Shown: one piece after another, positions 62,693 through 64,000 of the stretch
How the letters are laid out: every line of letters begins with the position of its first letter
Numbering within the stretch: position 1 is the first letter of the stretch
Assembly (NCBI RefSeq): GCF_018100925.1
Contig: NZ_JAGJEH010000006.1
Span: 62,001 to 126,000 of the forward strand
Direction: 5' to 3'
DNA from: Pseudoalteromonas luteoviolacea
GTDB lineage: Bacteria; Pseudomonadota; Gammaproteobacteria; Enterobacterales; Alteromonadaceae
DNA: 64,000 nt
The notes under the pieces: generated by a model
What the model was told of the DNA's origin: nothing
The model's input: the letters and a program-made list of their open reading frames with translations, nothing else
Database searches by the model: none
Program-made: the position numbers and the translations under genes

Positions 62693-63523
62693 ATGAATAC
62701 TTGCAAAGCAACGCCACTATTGCCAAATGACAATCAACACAAAGTGTTGGCATTAGAGGTACTCGCCCAGCATATTTGTGATAAAACACTCAGCCACATA
62801 GATCACACAGCCAGTGAGCACGGCGCAACTAAGATTCTACTGAAAATACAAGAGTCCAACTCTTTGCCTTTATTGTCTAATGGTTATCAAATAGAAGCGA
62901 CAATCCCCAAGTATTACAATAAAGAAGACGCGATATACGTCGCGAAATTCTTAGAAATCCAGCGTCAAATTGAACCTCAAGGGGAAGTATATGATGACGT
63001 ATTGGATCAAGTGATTGCCAGCACAGACAGGCGGAGTAACGAAGAGCAAAACATCTCTTTGGCACGCCAAGCTAATAGCGCGGATGCTCGAAACATCGCT
63101 AAGTTATTCGCCAACAATAGAGCCGCATATTCGAATAAACAACATGATGAAGCCGCTGTGATGGCAAACATCAGAGCTAAACACATCTACTTTGTGATTG
63201 AGTATTTAAACAATATTGTGGCAGTCGTACACATCAAGCTCGATAAATCGACACACAGTGCCTTCATTCAAGAGCTGGTTGTAGCAAACTTTGTTAAAAA
63301 TCAGAGAATGGCCACAACATTAGTGGACTTTGCGCTTATGCAACTGCGCCACACAAACACCACAAAAATACACTGTCACTGCCTTTCAGGAGATTACGCC
63401 ATGAATAAAGTGATGGCTCACCACGAATTTAATTTTGGTGGGCGCTTAGCAAATCAACTTGTTATCAAAGACCAGTTTCAATCTGTGAATATTTGGTCAA
63501 AACATCTAAACGCGGCCAATTGA
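62693..63523 (+). CDS. ablB: AblB-like beta-lysine N-acetyltransferase (GNAT)
   Basis: 276 residues. The N-terminal region has the AblB-type NGYQIEATIPKYYNKEDAIY, followed by FLEIQR; the C-terminal GNAT domain (about 120-270) has VIEYLNNIVAVVHIKLD, NQRMATTLVDFALMQL (acetyl-CoA loop, degenerate) and the diagnostic ending FNFGGRLANQLVIKDQFQSV, NIWSK. AblB acetylates beta-lysine to the compatible solute N-epsilon-acetyl-beta-lysine. Its usual partner AblA (lysine 2,3-aminomutase) is not upstream and is not seen in the window. The following BCCT osmolyte transporter supports an osmotic-stress role. The name is by family pattern; the substrate could differ. Confidence 0.72.
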   Translation: MNTCKATPLLPNDNQHKVLALEVLAQHICDKTLSHIDHTASEHGATKILLKIQESNSLPLLSNGYQIEATIPKYYNKEDAIYVAKFLEIQRQIEPQGEVYDDVLDQVIASTDRRSNEEQNISLARQANSADARNIAKLFANNRAAYSNKQHDEAAVMANIRAKHIYFVIEYLNNIVAVVHIKLDKSTHSAFIQELVVANFVKNQRMATTLVDFALMQLRHTNTTKIHCHCLSGDYAMNKVMAHHEFNFGGRLANQLVIKDQFQSVNIWSKHLNAAN

Positions 63524-63606
63524 ACGCATTTAGTCCAATGCTTACATAGTTATTTTCACCTTTAACCTAGCAAAATAATTTGTAGTCTAATTAATAGAGT
63601 TTCACT

Positions 63607-64000
63607 ATGAAAAAAGACAACTCCTTGCTCAATCTCCCCGTTTTTTACACCTCCTCAGCAGTTGTACTAGCGCTGGTGATTTTTGCCGTTTTAAGCCCAT
63701 CAGCGGCTTCCTCATTGTTTTCCATTACTCAGTCAGCTATTACCCAAAATGGCAGTTGGTTTTACGTGTTGACTGTCGCCATCATTTTAGGCTTGGTCGC
63801 GTATTTAAGTATGTCTCGATTTGGTGAGATTAAACTCGGGCCGGATCACTCAGACCCCGACTACAGTTTCTCAACTTGGTTAGCTATGTTATTTGCCGCC
63901 GGTATGGGGATAGGTCTGATGTTTTTTGGTGTCGCCGAACCGGTAATGCACTTTGTTTCACCACCAACGCAAGATAGTGGTTCGCTCGAAGCCATCAAAG
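63607..64000 (+). CDS. BCCT-family betaine/choline/carnitine transporter (N-terminal part, cut by window)
   Basis: Sodium- or proton-coupled importer of quaternary-ammonium osmolytes. The first 131 residues are present and the frame is open at the window end. TM1 about 10-33, TM2 about 50-68, the family motif SRFGEIKLGPDHSDPDYSFS, and the hallmark AAGMGIGLMFFGVAEPVMHF at the glycine-rich helix. The ATG at 63607 lies 83 bases after the ablB-like gene, so the two may be co-transcribed as an osmotic-response unit. Confidence 0.93.
   Translation, partial: MKKDNSLLNLPVFYTSSAVVLALVIFAVLSPSAASSLFSITQSAITQNGSWFYVLTVAIILGLVAYLSMSRFGEIKLGPDHSDPDYSFSTWLAMLFAAGMGIGLMFFGVAEPVMHFVSPPTQDSGSLEAIK

Overview
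The window looks like a chromosomal segment of a marine gammaproteobacterium of the Pseudoalteromonas/Alteromonadales type. This rests on three things: gammaproteobacterial synteny (rlmN next to ndk; rsmJ, prlC and gor close together), a Sec-exported degradative repertoire (two S8 subtilases, a LasA-like M23 peptidase, a PhoD phosphatase), and marine-type TonB, phosphonate and osmolyte genes. The assignment is inferred from gene content and not from a marker-gene search. No tRNA, rRNA, CRISPR array, insertion sequence or prophage was recognised.

Layout. 1-3.5 kb is housekeeping RNA modification and nucleotide metabolism (rlmN cut by the window edge, ndk, trhP-yfhL). 3.7-9 kb holds a LasA-type peptidase and a curli locus: csgD is convergent to an operon of one very long curlin followed by csgE-csgF-csgG. 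9.7-19.6 kb has a modular subtilase, a flavin-reductase-fold protein, a sigma factor fused to a membrane domain, a sensor kinase, a lipoprotein and a LysR/DJ-1 divergent pair. 20.2-25.6 kb is a redox/electrophile-stress block (mdaB, peroxiredoxin, cupin, FrnE-like, AhpD-like, LtrA, then a K+ channel) divergent from an HxlR regulator. 25.6-28.7 kb is a decaying patch: a frameshifted STAS-like gene, an intact 2OG oxygenase, and an aldehyde dehydrogenase and a sulfotransferase/GH16 gene that both lost their 5' ends at one junction near 27.5 kb.

29-49.3 kb contains an SDR, a di-haem peroxidase coupled to a hybrid histidine kinase, an orphan ParB-like protein, PhoD, a flavoprotein, a PPC-domain subtilase followed by the relic of a second copy, a chemoreceptor, rsmJ, a response regulator, prlC and gor. 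49.6-58.5 kb is a 2-aminoethylphosphonate (AEP) catabolic regulon: phnW on one strand and TonB receptor - DUF5690 transporter - phnX - FAD oxidoreductase - HD protein - gntR on the other. Both promoters carry the identical palindrome TGGTCTAGACCA. The proposed flow is outer-membrane uptake, inner-membrane transport, transamination by PhnW, and C-P cleavage by PhnX to acetaldehyde and phosphate, with side entry through the FAD enzyme and repression by the GntR protein.

58.8-64 kb contains a TetR/tautomerase pair with three near-identical operators, two tandem short genes encoding Cys-containing peptides with a shared leader ending in Gly-Gly (the best candidate for an undescribed peptide system), a secreted C1q-like/fibrinogen-like protein, an AblB-like acetyltransferase and the start of a BCCT osmolyte transporter cut by the window end.
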